Assembly: GCA_021287075.1 (NCBI GenBank)
Contig: JAJTBD010000028.1
Span: 1-41,383 of the forward strand
Reading direction: 5' to 3'
From: Micrococcales bacterium
Lineage (GTDB): Bacteria > Actinomycetota > Actinomycetes > Actinomycetales > Dermatophilaceae
Length of the DNA stretch: 41,383 nt
Shown: piece after piece, positions 1 through 8,200 of the stretch
Layout: each line of letters starts with the position of its first letter
How positions within the stretch are numbered: the stretch's first letter is position 1
The notes under the pieces: generated by a model
What the model was told of the DNA's origin: nothing
Databases searched by the model: none
What the model saw: the letters and a program-made list of their open reading frames with translations, nothing else
Program-made: the position numbers and the translations under genes

Positions 1-319
1 CCTCGAGCCGGTCGGCCTCGTGGAGCAGGGCACGCAGATCGCCGCCGGGATAGGCATAGTCGCTCGCCCAGTGCAGCGCGTCGAAGGGGCAGACCTCGAT
101 GCAGATGCCGCAGTACATGCACAGCGAGTAGTCGATGGCGAAGCGGTCGAGCACGTTGTGCTCGCGGTCGCGGCCGTGCTCGGTGGTCGCCGGGACGCTC
201 TCCTTGTGGGAGTCGATGTGGATGCACCAGTCCGGGCACTCGCGGGCGCAGAGCATGCACGAGGTGCAGTTGGCGGCGGTGAGCGCGATGACGCTGCGGC
301 TGCGGGGTGGCTGGGTCAT
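1..319 (-). CDS. NuoI-like 4Fe-4S ferredoxin subunit of a second, partial complex I (3' end outside window)
   Basis: Iron-sulfur subunit of the complex I family, which passes electrons between clusters toward the quinone-reducing NuoB/NuoD module on the cytoplasmic face of the membrane. The visible ~106 residues hold two complete 4Fe-4S motifs: C18, C21, C24, C28 ([12 protein letters not shown]) and C67, C70, C73, C77 ([12 protein letters not shown]), each followed by proline as in NuoI and related 8Fe ferredoxins. The start ATG overlaps the last codons of the NuoC-like gene by 4 bp, so the two are coupled. The gene leaves the window at base 1, so its length and the following genes are unknown. 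It differs clearly from the canonical nuoI at 18868-19557. It could also belong to a group 4 hydrogenase-like complex; the neighbouring NuoB/NuoC-like genes allow either. Confidence 0.85.
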   Translation of the reverse strand, partial: MTQPPRSRSVIALTAANCTSCMLCARECPDWCIHIDSHKESVPATTEHGRDREHNVLDRFAIDYSLCMYCGICIEVCPFDALHWASDYAYPGGDLRALLHEADRLE

Positions 320-975
320 CGCTGACCCCATTCCGGTATGCCGGGTGGCAGCAGTTTGCGCCGCGACGGCGAGCGCCGGGCCTCGGCCTCGCTCTCGCCT
401 GGCTCCTTGGCGCCGGGCCAGCGCTTCTCGCCGCGCGGGGTGAGCTCGAATGACCTGCGCAGCGGCGCGGACGGTCCGGCGTCGCCGAGCAGGAGCGGTC
501 GCAGGCCCAGCCCACTGCCGTCGTCGAAGCCCGCGACGTCGAGCCCGAGCATCTCGGCGATCTCCCGCTCGTGCCACGCAGCACCGGCCCAGACGCCGGT
601 CAGGCTCGGCACGGGCTCGCCGGCCGGCAGGAGCGTGCGCAGCCCCGCCGTGCGCCGGCCGGCCGGGTCGATCACCCGCAGCAGGAGCAGGCATGCCGGG
701 GCGCTCGTGCCCAAATGGGCCAAAGCGCCCGCGGCGGCTGGGGCGTCCGGGGCCCCGGGGGCGTTCGTGCCCAAATGGGCCAAAGCGGCCGGGGCGCCCG
801 GGGCGGCTGGGGCGCTGGGGGCGCTATTGCCCACTTGGGCGAAAGCGCCCGGGGGCGCCTCGGCCGCGGCGAGGACGTCGAGGATGGTGAAGCCGTCGGC
901 GAGCAGGGCCCGCGCCGAGGCCACCCACTCCGCCGGCTCGACCTGACGGGTGGCCTGCACGTCGAGGCCGGTCAT
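316..975 (-). CDS. NuoC-like subunit with in-frame repeat insertion
   Basis: A 219-aa protein related to the 30-kDa (NuoC) subunit of complex I, which packs against NuoB/NuoD in the peripheral arm. The C-terminal half has the family's [17 protein letters not shown] segment (compare [12 protein letters not shown] in the canonical NuoC of this window) and a following LLLGD...PLRRSFEL stretch like the usual LLPDDW...LRKD region. Residues ~41-94 are unusual: they are Ala/Pro/Gly-rich and contain three copies of a segment resembling A(F/L)A(H/Q)(L/V)G(T/N)xAP. At DNA level this is a 60-bp periodic repeat (separate entry). The start ATG overlaps the NuoB-like stop region. Without the insertion the protein would be near 165 aa, short for NuoC but plausible for hydrogenase-type homologues. 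Confidence 0.75.
   Translation of the reverse strand: MTGLDVQATRQVEPAEWVASARALLADGFTILDVLAAAEAPPGAFAQVGNSAPSAPAAPGAPAALAHLGTNAPGAPDAPAAAGALAHLGTSAPACLLLLRVIDPAGRRTAGLRTLLPAGEPVPSLTGVWAGAAWHEREIAEMLGLDVAGFDDGSGLGLRPLLLGDAGPSAPLRRSFELTPRGEKRWPGAKEPGESEAEARRSPSRRKLLPPGIPEWGQR
709..840 (+). repeat. Three in-frame copies of a palindromic repeat (core GCCCANNTGGGC), 60-bp period
   Basis: Cores lie at 709-720, 769-780 and 829-840, exactly 60 bp apart, so the NuoC-like frame is kept. Each core has arms GCCCA and TGGGC around a variable dinucleotide (AA, AA, CT) and is followed by (C/G)AAAGCG. The same core and tail recur in the intergenic array at 5543-5676. Confidence 0.85.
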
Positions 976-1448
976 GCGCCGGCCCCCGACCCACCGGCAG
1001 CCCCCGCCACCTGCTCGGCGAGCTGACGCAGGCCGTCGAGCAGCGCCTCGGGCCGGGGCGGGCAGCCGGGCACATAGACATCGACCGGGATCAGCGCACC
1101 CACCCCGGGCAGCACCGAGTAGGCGTCCCAGTAGGGGCCGCCCGCGTTGGAGCAGACGCCGAAGGAGAGGACGTGCCGGGGCTCGGGCAGCGCGGCATAC
1201 ATCCGCTCGACGACCGGCGCCATCCGGGTGGTGACCGTGCCGGAGACGACCAGCACGTGACCGTCGACCGGCTGCGCACCCGCGGCCTCGCCCGACAGGT
1301 GCATGGCGGCCGCGGACTCGACCCCGCAGCAGGCGAGCGCCGCGGTGGCGGTGTGCACGGCATACCGCCGCCCACCGGCCTCGATCACGATGGGAGCCAC
1401 CTCGGGCGCGGGCGCGGACGTGGGGTCCGGCAACGGGGTGGCGGGCAT
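972..1448 (-). CDS. NuoB-like subunit (PSST) of a second, partial complex I
   Basis: A 158-aa homologue of NuoB, the subunit that carries the terminal N2 4Fe-4S cluster and donates electrons to quinone. All four ligand positions are present: tandem C40-C41 (ALACCG), C99 (GVCSNAGG) and C129 (PGCPPRPEAL), plus the diagnostic VVSGTVTTRMAPVVERMY segment. Divergence from the canonical NuoB at 27758-28312 is large, so this is a paralogous complex rather than a recent duplicate. It is the first gene of a minus-strand operon continuing into NuoC-like and NuoI-like genes, and is divergent from korA. A TACCCT hexamer ends 6 nt before the ATG, which suggests a leaderless transcript. I chose the start at 1448 because the upstream in-frame extension crosses that promoter. 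Confidence 0.85.
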   Translation of the reverse strand: MPATPLPDPTSAPAPEVAPIVIEAGGRRYAVHTATAALACCGVESAAAMHLSGEAAGAQPVDGHVLVVSGTVTTRMAPVVERMYAALPEPRHVLSFGVCSNAGGPYWDAYSVLPGVGALIPVDVYVPGCPPRPEALLDGLRQLAEQVAGAAGGSGAGA

Positions 1449-1454
1449 GGGGCA

Positions 1455-1460
1455 AGGGTA
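1455..1460 (-). promoter_or_regulatory. Probable -10 element of the NuoB-like operon
   Basis: TACCCT on the minus strand lies 6 nt before the ATG, so transcription would begin at or next to the start codon. The same TACCCTT string precedes gluA and menF. Confidence 0.45.
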
Positions 1461-1470
1461 GTGCCGAGCG

Positions 1471-1476
1471 TAGAAT
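1471..1476 (+). promoter_or_regulatory. Probable -10 element of korAB
   Basis: TAGAAT is a good actinobacterial -10. It would give a leader of about 70 nt before the korA ATG, divergent from the NuoB-like promoter a few bases away. The leader holds a small GGAG/CTCC inverted repeat just before the start codon. Confidence 0.4.
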
Positions 1477-1554
1477 GGCTGGGATTGCCCCATCTGTGCC
1501 CAGGGCGTCACCCGTCCGGGCACGTCCCCGATCCCATGGAGTCACGTCTCCGCC

Positions 1555-3423
1555 ATGACCGAGAAGTCCATCGAGCAGATCGACCGCGTCGTCATCCGAT
1601 TTGCCGGGGACTCCGGCGACGGCATGCAGCTGACCGGTGACCGGTTCACCTCCGAGACCGCGGCGCTGGGCAACGACCTGTCCACCCTGCCCAACTTCCC
1701 CGCCGAGATCCGCGCGCCCCAGGGCACCCTGCCCGGCGTCTCCAGCTTCCAGCTGCACTTCGCCGACCACGACGTGCTCACCCCCGGCGACGCCCCCGAC
1801 GTGCTGGTCGCGATGAACCCGGCCGCGCTCAAGGCCAACCTGCGCGACCTGCCGCGCGGCGCGACCGTCATCGTCAACACCGACGAGTTCACCAAGCGCA
1901 ACCTCGCCAAGGTCGGCTACGACAGCTCGCCGCTCGAGGACGGGACGCTCGAGTCCTGGCATGTGCACGCCGTCCCGCTGACCTCGATCACCGTCGAGGC
2001 GCTCGCCGACTTCGAGGGCCTGTCCCGCAAGGACAAGGAGCGGGCCAAGAACATGTTCGCCCTCGGGCTGCTCTCATGGATGTACCACCGGCCCACGACC
2101 GGCACCGAGGCCTTCCTCGCGACCAAGTTCGGGTCCAAGCCCGAGGTGCTCGCTGCCAACCTCGCCGCGCTCAAGGCCGGCCTGCACTACGGCGAGACCA
2201 CCGAGGACTTCGCCGTCTCCTATGAGATCGCGCCGGCGGTGATGCCCGCGGGGACCTATCGCAACATCACCGGCAACACCGCGCTCGCCTATGGGCTGGT
2301 CGCGGCCGCACAGCGCGCCGGGCTCCCCCTGGTGCTCGGCTCCTATCCGATCACCCCGGCGTCCGACATCCTCCACACGCTCTCGGGCCTGAAGCGCCAC
2401 GGCGTGACCACGCTCCAGGCCGAGGACGAGATCGCCGGCATCGGCATGGCGCTGGGCGCCAGCTTCGGCGGCGCGCTCGGCGTGACCACCACCTCTGGGC
2501 CCGGCGTGGCGCTGAAGTCCGAGACGATCGGCCTCGCGGTCTCCCTCGAGCTGCCGCTCGTCATCGTCGACGTCCAGCGCGGCGGCCCCTCCACGGGCCT
2601 GCCCACCAAGACCGAGCAGGCCGACCTGCTCCAGGCGATGTTCGGCCGCAACGGCGAGTCGCCGGTGCCGATCGTGGCCGCCCAGTCGCCCGCCGACTGC
2701 TTCGCCGCCGCCATCGACGCGGTGCGGATCGCGACGACCTATCGCACGCCGGTCTTCCTGCTCTCCGACGGCTATCTCGCCAACGGCTCCGAGCCCTGGG
2801 CCATCCCCGACGTCGCCGACCTGCCCGATCTGACCGTCCAGTTCGCCACCCGCCCCAACGGCGTCGACGCCAAGGGCCGCGAGGTCTTCCAGCCATATGC
2901 CCGCGACGAGGACACCCTCGCCCGCCCCTGGGCGGTCCCCGGCACGCCCGGTCTGGAGCACCGCGTGGGCGGCATCGAGAAGGCCAACATCACCGGCCAC
3001 ATCTCCTATGACCCCGACAACCACGACCACATGACGCGGCTGCGCGCCAGCAAGGTCGCCGGCGTCGAGGTGCCCGACCTCGAGGTCGACGACCCCAGCG
3101 GCGACGCCGACGTGCTCGTGCTCGGCTGGGGCTCCACCTATGGCCCCATCGCCGCCGCGACCCGCTCGGCGCGCAACGCCGGCGTCAGGGTCGCCCGCGC
3201 GCACCTGCGCCACCTCAACCCCTTCCCCGCCAACACCGGCGAGGTGCTGCGCCGCTACCAGCGCGTGCTCGTGCCCGAGATGAACCTCGGCCAGCTCTCG
3301 CTGCTGCTGCGCGCGGCATACCTCGTCGATGTCCGGCCGATCACCCAGGTGCGGGGACTGCCCTTCACCACCGTCGAGCTCGCCGACGCCATCACGGCGG
3401 CGGCCAAGGAGGTCTCCTCGTGA
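1555..3423 (+). CDS. korA: 2-oxoacid:ferredoxin oxidoreductase, fused gamma-alpha subunit (KorA)
   Basis: Large subunit of a CoA-dependent 2-oxoacid (probably 2-oxoglutarate) ferredoxin oxidoreductase, which converts 2-oxoglutarate to succinyl-CoA while reducing ferredoxin in the cytoplasm. The 622-aa chain has an N-terminal gamma domain (RFAGDSGDGMQLTGDRFT, residues ~10-185). A pyrimidine-binding alpha domain follows (from ~215: YPITPASDILHTL, QAEDEIAGIGMALGAS, TTSGPGVALKSE), then the C-terminal transketolase-like domain. This gamma-alpha fusion is the arrangement of mycobacterial KorA. It overlaps korB by 4 bp (GTGA), giving tight stoichiometric coupling. Substrate cannot be proven from sequence; pyruvate or branched-chain 2-oxoacids are alternatives, but the two-gene architecture favours KOR. 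It is divergent from the NuoB-like operon. Confidence 0.93.
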   Translation: MTEKSIEQIDRVVIRFAGDSGDGMQLTGDRFTSETAALGNDLSTLPNFPAEIRAPQGTLPGVSSFQLHFADHDVLTPGDAPDVLVAMNPAALKANLRDLPRGATVIVNTDEFTKRNLAKVGYDSSPLEDGTLESWHVHAVPLTSITVEALADFEGLSRKDKERAKNMFALGLLSWMYHRPTTGTEAFLATKFGSKPEVLAANLAALKAGLHYGETTEDFAVSYEIAPAVMPAGTYRNITGNTALAYGLVAAAQRAGLPLVLGSYPITPASDILHTLSGLKRHGVTTLQAEDEIAGIGMALGASFGGALGVTTTSGPGVALKSETIGLAVSLELPLVIVDVQRGGPSTGLPTKTEQADLLQAMFGRNGESPVPIVAAQSPADCFAAAIDAVRIATTYRTPVFLLSDGYLANGSEPWAIPDVADLPDLTVQFATRPNGVDAKGREVFQPYARDEDTLARPWAVPGTPGLEHRVGGIEKANITGHISYDPDNHDHMTRLRASKVAGVEVPDLEVDDPSGDADVLVLGWGSTYGPIAAATRSARNAGVRVARAHLRHLNPFPANTGEVLRRYQRVLVPEMNLGQLSLLLRAAYLVDVRPITQVRGLPFTTVELADAITAAAKEVSS

Positions 3424-4520
3424 GCACCGATCTCGGTATGCCGCGCACGCTCACCGGCATCTCCGCCGTCCCCTCCCTCGGTGAGGGCGAGGCGCTGACC
3501 AAGAAGGACTTCACCTCCGACCAGGAGGTGCGCTGGTGCCCCGGCTGCGGTGACTATGCCGTGCTGGCGGCCGTCCAGGGCTTCCTGCCCGACCTGGGGC
3601 TGCGGCGCGAGAACATCGTCTTCGTCTCGGGCATCGGCTGCTCCAGCCGCTTCCCCTACTACCTCGACACCTATGGGATGCACTCGATCCATGGCCGCGC
3701 GCCGTCGATCGCGACCGGGCTCGCGGCCAGCCGGCCCGACCTGTCGGTGTGGGTCGTGACCGGTGACGGCGATGCCCTCTCCATCGGCGGCAACCACCTG
3801 ATCCATGCGCTGCGCCGCAATGTCAACATCACGATCCTGCTGTTCAACAACGAGATCTATGGCCTGACCAAGGGCCAGTACTCCCCCACCTCCGAGGTCG
3901 GCAAGATCACCAAGTCCTCCCCGATGGGCTCGGTCGACCAGCCCTTCAACCCGATCTCGCTGGCGCTGGGCGCCGAGGCGACCTTTGTCGCCCGCACCAT
4001 GGACTCCGACCGCAAGCACCTGACGCAGGTGCTGCGTCAGGCGGCCGAGCACCGCGGTGCCTCGATCGTCGAGATCTATCAGAACTGCCCGATCTTCAAC
4101 GACGGCGCCTTCGAGGCCATCAAGGACCGCACCCAGCAGCAGGCGCGCCTGATCCACCTCGTCGACGGCGAGCCGGTGCAGATGGGCGTCGACGGCGAGC
4201 GCCAGACGCTCGTGCGCCGCGCCGACGGCGGGCTCGAGTTCGTGCCGGAGGAGGCGGCCACGACGGAGACGACGGTGGGGCACGACGCCGGCGCGGAGGA
4301 CCCCTCCGTCGCGTTCGCGCTGTCGCGGCTGACCACACCCGACAAGGGCCAGGTGCCGATGGGCGTCTTCCGCTCCGTGGAGCGGCCGACCTATGACGAC
4401 CTGGTGCGCGCCCAGCTGGAGGCGGCGGCCACGACGGCGGGCGGCCCCGCCGGCCCCGCCGAGCTCCAGCAGCTGCTGGCGGGCAACGACACCTGGACGG
4501 TGCAGGCCGCCCGCTCCTGA
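3420..4520 (+). CDS. korB: 2-oxoacid:ferredoxin oxidoreductase, beta subunit (KorB)
   Basis: Beta subunit of the korAB enzyme. It binds thiamine diphosphate and the 4Fe-4S cluster that passes electrons to ferredoxin. Its 366 residues show WCPGCGDY (C40, C43), [11 protein letters not shown] (C74) and [10 protein letters not shown] (C223), the four cluster cysteines of the family. The TPP/Mg motif runs from GDGD (115-118) to NN (143-144) and is followed by [14 protein letters not shown]. Start is GTG at 3420, overlapping the korA TGA. The N-terminal ~25 residues precede the conserved domain, as in mycobacterial KorB. It ends 33 bp from the convergent rarD stop; the gap contains only a weak GCGAC/GTCGC inverted repeat. 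Confidence 0.93.
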   Translation: MSTDLGMPRTLTGISAVPSLGEGEALTKKDFTSDQEVRWCPGCGDYAVLAAVQGFLPDLGLRRENIVFVSGIGCSSRFPYYLDTYGMHSIHGRAPSIATGLAASRPDLSVWVVTGDGDALSIGGNHLIHALRRNVNITILLFNNEIYGLTKGQYSPTSEVGKITKSSPMGSVDQPFNPISLALGAEATFVARTMDSDRKHLTQVLRQAAEHRGASIVEIYQNCPIFNDGAFEAIKDRTQQQARLIHLVDGEPVQMGVDGERQTLVRRADGGLEFVPEEAATTETTVGHDAGAEDPSVAFALSRLTTPDKGQVPMGVFRSVERPTYDDLVRAQLEAAATTAGGPAGPAELQQLLAGNDTWTVQAARS

Positions 4521-4552
4521 GCAGGCGACTGGCCCCGACCCGGAGCGTCGCT

Positions 4553-5479
4553 TCAGGCGGGGTGGTCGGTGAGGTCGGTGCGGTCGCGTCCGGGCCGGTT
4601 GGTCAGCATGTCGAAGGACAGGATCAGCAGCGCGATCCAGACGATGCCGAAGCCGATCCAGCGCGCCGACGACATGTGCTCGTGCAGCAGCACCACGCCG
4701 ATGATCAGCTGCATCACCGGGGTCATGAACTGCACGAGCCCGATGGTCGTCAGCGGCACCCGCCGCGCTGCGGCAGCAAAGAAGAGCAGCGGGATGGCCG
4801 TGACGATGCCGGCCGAGAGCAGCAGCGCCGTGTGGAGCGATCCGTCGGTGGTCAGGGTCGTGGCGCCCCTGGCAGTCAGGACGGCGAGGAGCACCATCGC
4901 GATCGGGGTCAGCACGGCGGTCTCGGCCATGAGCGAGTGCATGGCGCCGAGGCTCGCGCCGACCTTCTTCTTGACCAGGCCATAGAGGCCAAAGCTGAAG
5001 GCGAGCGCCAGCGACATCCACGGCACCTCGCCCGCGGCCACCGCGAGATAGAGCCCCGCCGCGGCGCCCACCCCGACGGCCACCCACTGGAGGGTGCGCA
5101 GCCGCTCCCCGAGGACGACGACGCCGAGGGCGACGGTCACCAGCGGGTTGAGGAAGTAGCCGAGCGCGGCCTCATGCGTGCGGCCCATCAGCACGGCCGC
5201 GACATAGACGACCCAGTTGACAGCGATGAGCAGCGCGGCGACCGTGATCCCGCCGGCGAGCCTGGGGCGGGCGGTGACCTGGCGGATCCACGCCCAGTCA
5301 CGGCGGACACCGAGGATGACCAGGCAGAAGGCGAAGGTCCACACGATCCGGTGGCTGAGGATCTCCCACGCCCCGGCGGGCTTGAGCGCGTGGAAATACA
5401 GCGGGAAGACACCCCACACGCCATAGGCGGCAAAGGCATAGAGCGTGCCCCGCTGCCGCTCGTGGTCGTGGGTGCTCAT
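4553..5479 (-). CDS. rarD: RarD-type EamA/DMT-family transporter
   Basis: Integral membrane protein of the drug/metabolite transporter superfamily, RarD subfamily; the transported substrate is unknown. About 308 residues with the typical N-terminus [35 protein letters not shown], and ten hydrophobic segments in two EamA repeats, ending in [15 protein letters not shown] chose ATG at 5479 ([11 protein letters not shown]) because it gives the usual RarD length. ATG at 5500 is possible, and a frame open to 5626 would translate the palindromic array, which is unlikely. No good ribosome binding site is visible, so the start is uncertain. The gene stands alone, convergent with korB and divergent from gluA. 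Confidence 0.88.
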   Translation of the reverse strand: MSTHDHERQRGTLYAFAAYGVWGVFPLYFHALKPAGAWEILSHRIVWTFAFCLVILGVRRDWAWIRQVTARPRLAGGITVAALLIAVNWVVYVAAVLMGRTHEAALGYFLNPLVTVALGVVVLGERLRTLQWVAVGVGAAAGLYLAVAAGEVPWMSLALAFSFGLYGLVKKKVGASLGAMHSLMAETAVLTPIAMVLLAVLTARGATTLTTDGSLHTALLLSAGIVTAIPLLFFAAAARRVPLTTIGLVQFMTPVMQLIIGVVLLHEHMSSARWIGFGIVWIALLILSFDMLTNRPGRDRTDLTDHPA

Positions 5480-5542
5480 CGGCACATCATCCACGACCAT
5501 CCGGTATGCCGCGCGCCCCGCCCATTCCCTGACCCTCGCCCC

Positions 5543-5676
5543 GGGGCGATCGTGCCCAACTGGGCGAAAGCGCCCGGGGCGATCGTGCCCAACTGGGCGA
5601 AAGCGCCCCGGGGCGATCGTGCCCAACTGGGCGAAAGCCCCCCGGGGCGATCGTGCCCAACTGGGCGAAAGCGCCC
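5543..5676. repeat. Four-unit tandem array of the GCCCANNTGGGC palindromic repeat
   Basis: Unit GGGGCGATCGTGCCCAACTG + GGCGAAAGCGCCC repeats four times. Palindrome cores lie at 5554-5565, 5587-5598, 5621-5632 and 5655-5666, a period of 33-34 bp. Copies are almost identical, which points to recent expansion. The array fills the intergenic space between divergent rarD and gluA. The same core occurs in the NuoC-like gene. Confidence 0.9.
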
Positions 5677-5681
5677 GGGGC

Positions 5682-5724
5682 GGGCGTGGCCCCTGGGGTC
5701 ACGCCCGTGCAACTTTTCGTGCAC
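5682..5724. promoter_or_regulatory. Two adjacent inverted repeats upstream of gluA
   Basis: GGGCGTG (5682-5688) pairs with CACGCCC (5700-5706), and GTGCA (5707-5711) pairs with TGCAC (5720-5724). They lie 40-80 bp upstream of the gluA -10 and could be operator sites, for example for nitrogen or carbon control. No factor can be named. Confidence 0.3.
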
Positions 5725-5761
5725 GCATTGCCCGCACCCACGGTCGATGTGGCGCAGCGCA

Positions 5762-5769
5762 TATACCCT
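5762..5769 (+). promoter_or_regulatory. Probable -10 of the glu operon, leaderless
   Basis: TATACCCT ends 7 nt before the gluA ATG. No ribosome binding site precedes the ATG, consistent with a leaderless start. Confidence 0.5.
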
Positions 5770-5776
5770 TCCGCCC

Positions 5777-6550
<774 letters not shown>

Positions 6551-6614
6551 CGGCCGCGGCATACCGCCGCACCGAGCCCACCCAACGCCGCACGGCGACG
6601 AACCAGGAGATCCC

Positions 6615-7436
6615 ATGACCATCGCACGCAAGGGCGCGGCCACCGCCGTCGCCACGATCGCCGCTCTCTCCCTTGCCGCCTGTGGCGGCGGCTCCTCCGA
6701 CTCCGGCTCGGGCGGGGGTGGCGACAAGATCAACGTCGGCATCAAGTTCGACCAGCCGGGCCTCGGCCTCAAGGAGGGCGCGAAGTACACCGGCTTCGAC
6801 GTCGATGTCGCGACCTATGTCGCCAAGGAGATGGGCAAGACGCCCAACTTCGTCGAGTCGGTCTCCTCCCAGCGCGAGACCCTCATCAAGACCGGCAAGG
6901 TCGACTACATCGTGGCCACCTACTCGATGAACGACAAGCGCAAGGCCGTCATCGACTTCGCCGGCCCCTACTTCGTCGCCGGCCAGGACGTCCTGGTCAA
7001 GTCCGACTCGACCATCGCCAGCCCGGAGCAGATGAAGGGCAAGAAGATGTGCTCGGTCAAGGGCTCGACGTCGGCGACGACCTTCGCCGAGAAGTTCCCG
7101 GGCGTCCAGCTCCAGCAGTACGACACCTACTCCAAGTGCGCGGAGGCCGTCTCCACCGGCGCCATCGACGCGATGACGACCGACGACACGATCCTGGCCG
7201 GCTACGCCTCCCAGTCGCAGTACAAGGGCAAGCTCAAGGTGCTCGGCAAGCCCTTCTCCGAGGAGAACTACGGCATCGGCATGAAGCAGGGCAACAAGGA
7301 GCTGTGCACCAAGATCACCGCGGCCGTGACCAAGATGATCAGCTCGGGCGAGTGGCAGAAGGCCGTCGAGAAGAACCTCGGCCCGGCCGGCTACAAGACG
7401 CCCACCGCTCCCACGGTCCCGTCCACCTGCGAGTGA
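6615..7436 (+). CDS. gluB: Glutamate ABC transporter substrate-binding lipoprotein
   Basis: Extracytoplasmic binding protein of the importer, anchored by lipidation. The 273-aa precursor starts with a charged n-region (MTIARKG), a hydrophobic core and lipobox LAAC (C23). A Gly/Ser-rich tether follows, then the SBP_bac_3 fold: KFDQPGLGL, YTGFDVDVATYVAKEMG, RETLIKTGKVDYIVATYS, IDFAGPYFVAGQDVLV, TTDDTILAGY. The ribosome binding site AGGAG is well placed before ATG 6615. Codon use is strongly optimised (TAC in 10 of 11 tyrosines), consistent with high expression. A GCGGCATACC copy lies between gluA and gluB, and a 19-bp hairpin follows the stop. Confidence 0.94.
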   Translation: MTIARKGAATAVATIAALSLAACGGGSSDSGSGGGGDKINVGIKFDQPGLGLKEGAKYTGFDVDVATYVAKEMGKTPNFVESVSSQRETLIKTGKVDYIVATYSMNDKRKAVIDFAGPYFVAGQDVLVKSDSTIASPEQMKGKKMCSVKGSTSATTFAEKFPGVQLQQYDTYSKCAEAVSTGAIDAMTTDDTILAGYASQSQYKGKLKVLGKPFSEENYGIGMKQGNKELCTKITAAVTKMISSGEWQKAVEKNLGPAGYKTPTAPTVPSTCE

Positions 7437-7450
7437 CCCGACGACGCGTC

Positions 7451-7493
7451 TGAGGTATGCCGCCCGCTCCCGGTGAGCGGGCGGCATACCTCA
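7451..7493 (+). terminator. Perfect 19-bp hairpin between gluB and gluC built on GGTATGCCGC arms
   Basis: Arms 7451-7469 and 7475-7493 are fully complementary with a 5-nt loop, and each contains the dispersed 10-mer. There is no T-run, so it is not a classic intrinsic terminator. In this position it probably lowers read-through to the permeases or protects the gluB 3' end. Confidence 0.65.
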
Positions 7494-7519
7494 GCGGTCG
7501 CGAACCGAAAGGAGCGCAC

Positions 7520-8200
7520 ATGGGCGACCTGCTCGCCAGGTATGACATCCTCGGCGCCTTCCTCATGACCATCAAGATCTCGCTCGCGGCTGGCCTGCTG
7601 GCCCTCGTGCTGGGGACGCTGCTGGCGGTCTTCCGCCTCTCCCCCGTGCCGGTCCTGCGGGCCTTCGGGTCGACCTATGTCAACCTGGTGCGCAACACCC
7701 CGCTGACCCTGCTGGTCACCTTCGCCCAGTTCGGCCTGCTCTCGCTGCTCAACTGGCACCTGGCCAACCAGTCCTCGCCGACATCGGTGGCCGACGACAA
7801 CTTCCGCTGGGGCGTGCTGGCCCTCGGCGGCTACACGGCGGCGTTCGTGTGCGAGGCGCTGCGCTCCGGCGTCAACACCATCCCCGTCGGGCAGGCCGAG
7901 GCGGCCCGCTCGATCGGCCTGACCTTCACCCAGACGCTGCGGGAGGTCGTGCTGCCGCAGGCCTTCCGGGCCTCGATCGCACCGCTCGGCTCCACCTTCA
8001 TCGCGATGATCAAGAACTCGACCGTGCTGTCGGTCATCGGGGTCGCCGAGATCGCCTTCCTCCAGTCGCGGATCATCGACGAGAACGCCGACCAACTCTA
8101 CACGATCATGGCGATCGTCGCGCTCGGCTTCGTGATCCTGACCCTTCCCCTCGGCATGGGCGCGACCGCCCTGTCGAAGAGGCTGGCGGTGAAGCGATGA
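7520..8200 (+). CDS. gluC: Glutamate ABC transporter permease (first)
   Basis: Inner-membrane permease of the HisM/GlnP family, forming the translocation pore together with the next gene product. The 226-aa protein shows the N-terminal TM segment ILGAFLMTIKISLAAGLLAL, VRNTPLTLLV, and the EAA loop (EALRSGVNTIPVGQAEAARS IGLTFTQTLREVVLPQAFR) that contacts the ATPase. Start ATG 7520 is preceded by AAAGGAGCG. The frame is open further upstream only through the hairpin. It overlaps the next gene by 4 bp (ATGA). Confidence 0.92.
   Translation: MGDLLARYDILGAFLMTIKISLAAGLLALVLGTLLAVFRLSPVPVLRAFGSTYVNLVRNTPLTLLVTFAQFGLLSLLNWHLANQSSPTSVADDNFRWGVLALGGYTAAFVCEALRSGVNTIPVGQAEAARSIGLTFTQTLREVVLPQAFRASIAPLGSTFIAMIKNSTVLSVIGVAEIAFLQSRIIDENADQLYTIMAIVALGFVILTLPLGMGATALSKRLAVKR

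Noticed and set aside
1480..1510. A possible further copy of the palindromic repeat in the korA leader
   Set aside because: Only parts of the core are present (GCCCC...TGCCCAGGGC) and the arms do not pair as in the true copies.
1555..4520. Pyruvate:ferredoxin oxidoreductase
   Set aside because: The two-gene gamma-alpha fusion plus beta layout and motifs match KorAB; the separate delta ferredoxin domain or single large PFOR chain is absent.
5480..5626. N-terminal extension of RarD through the repeat array
   Set aside because: It would add a repeat-encoded hydrophilic segment not found in the family, and the array translates equally in several frames.
5543..5676. CRISPR array
   Set aside because: The 33-34-bp units are tandem with no unique spacers, and there are no cas genes.
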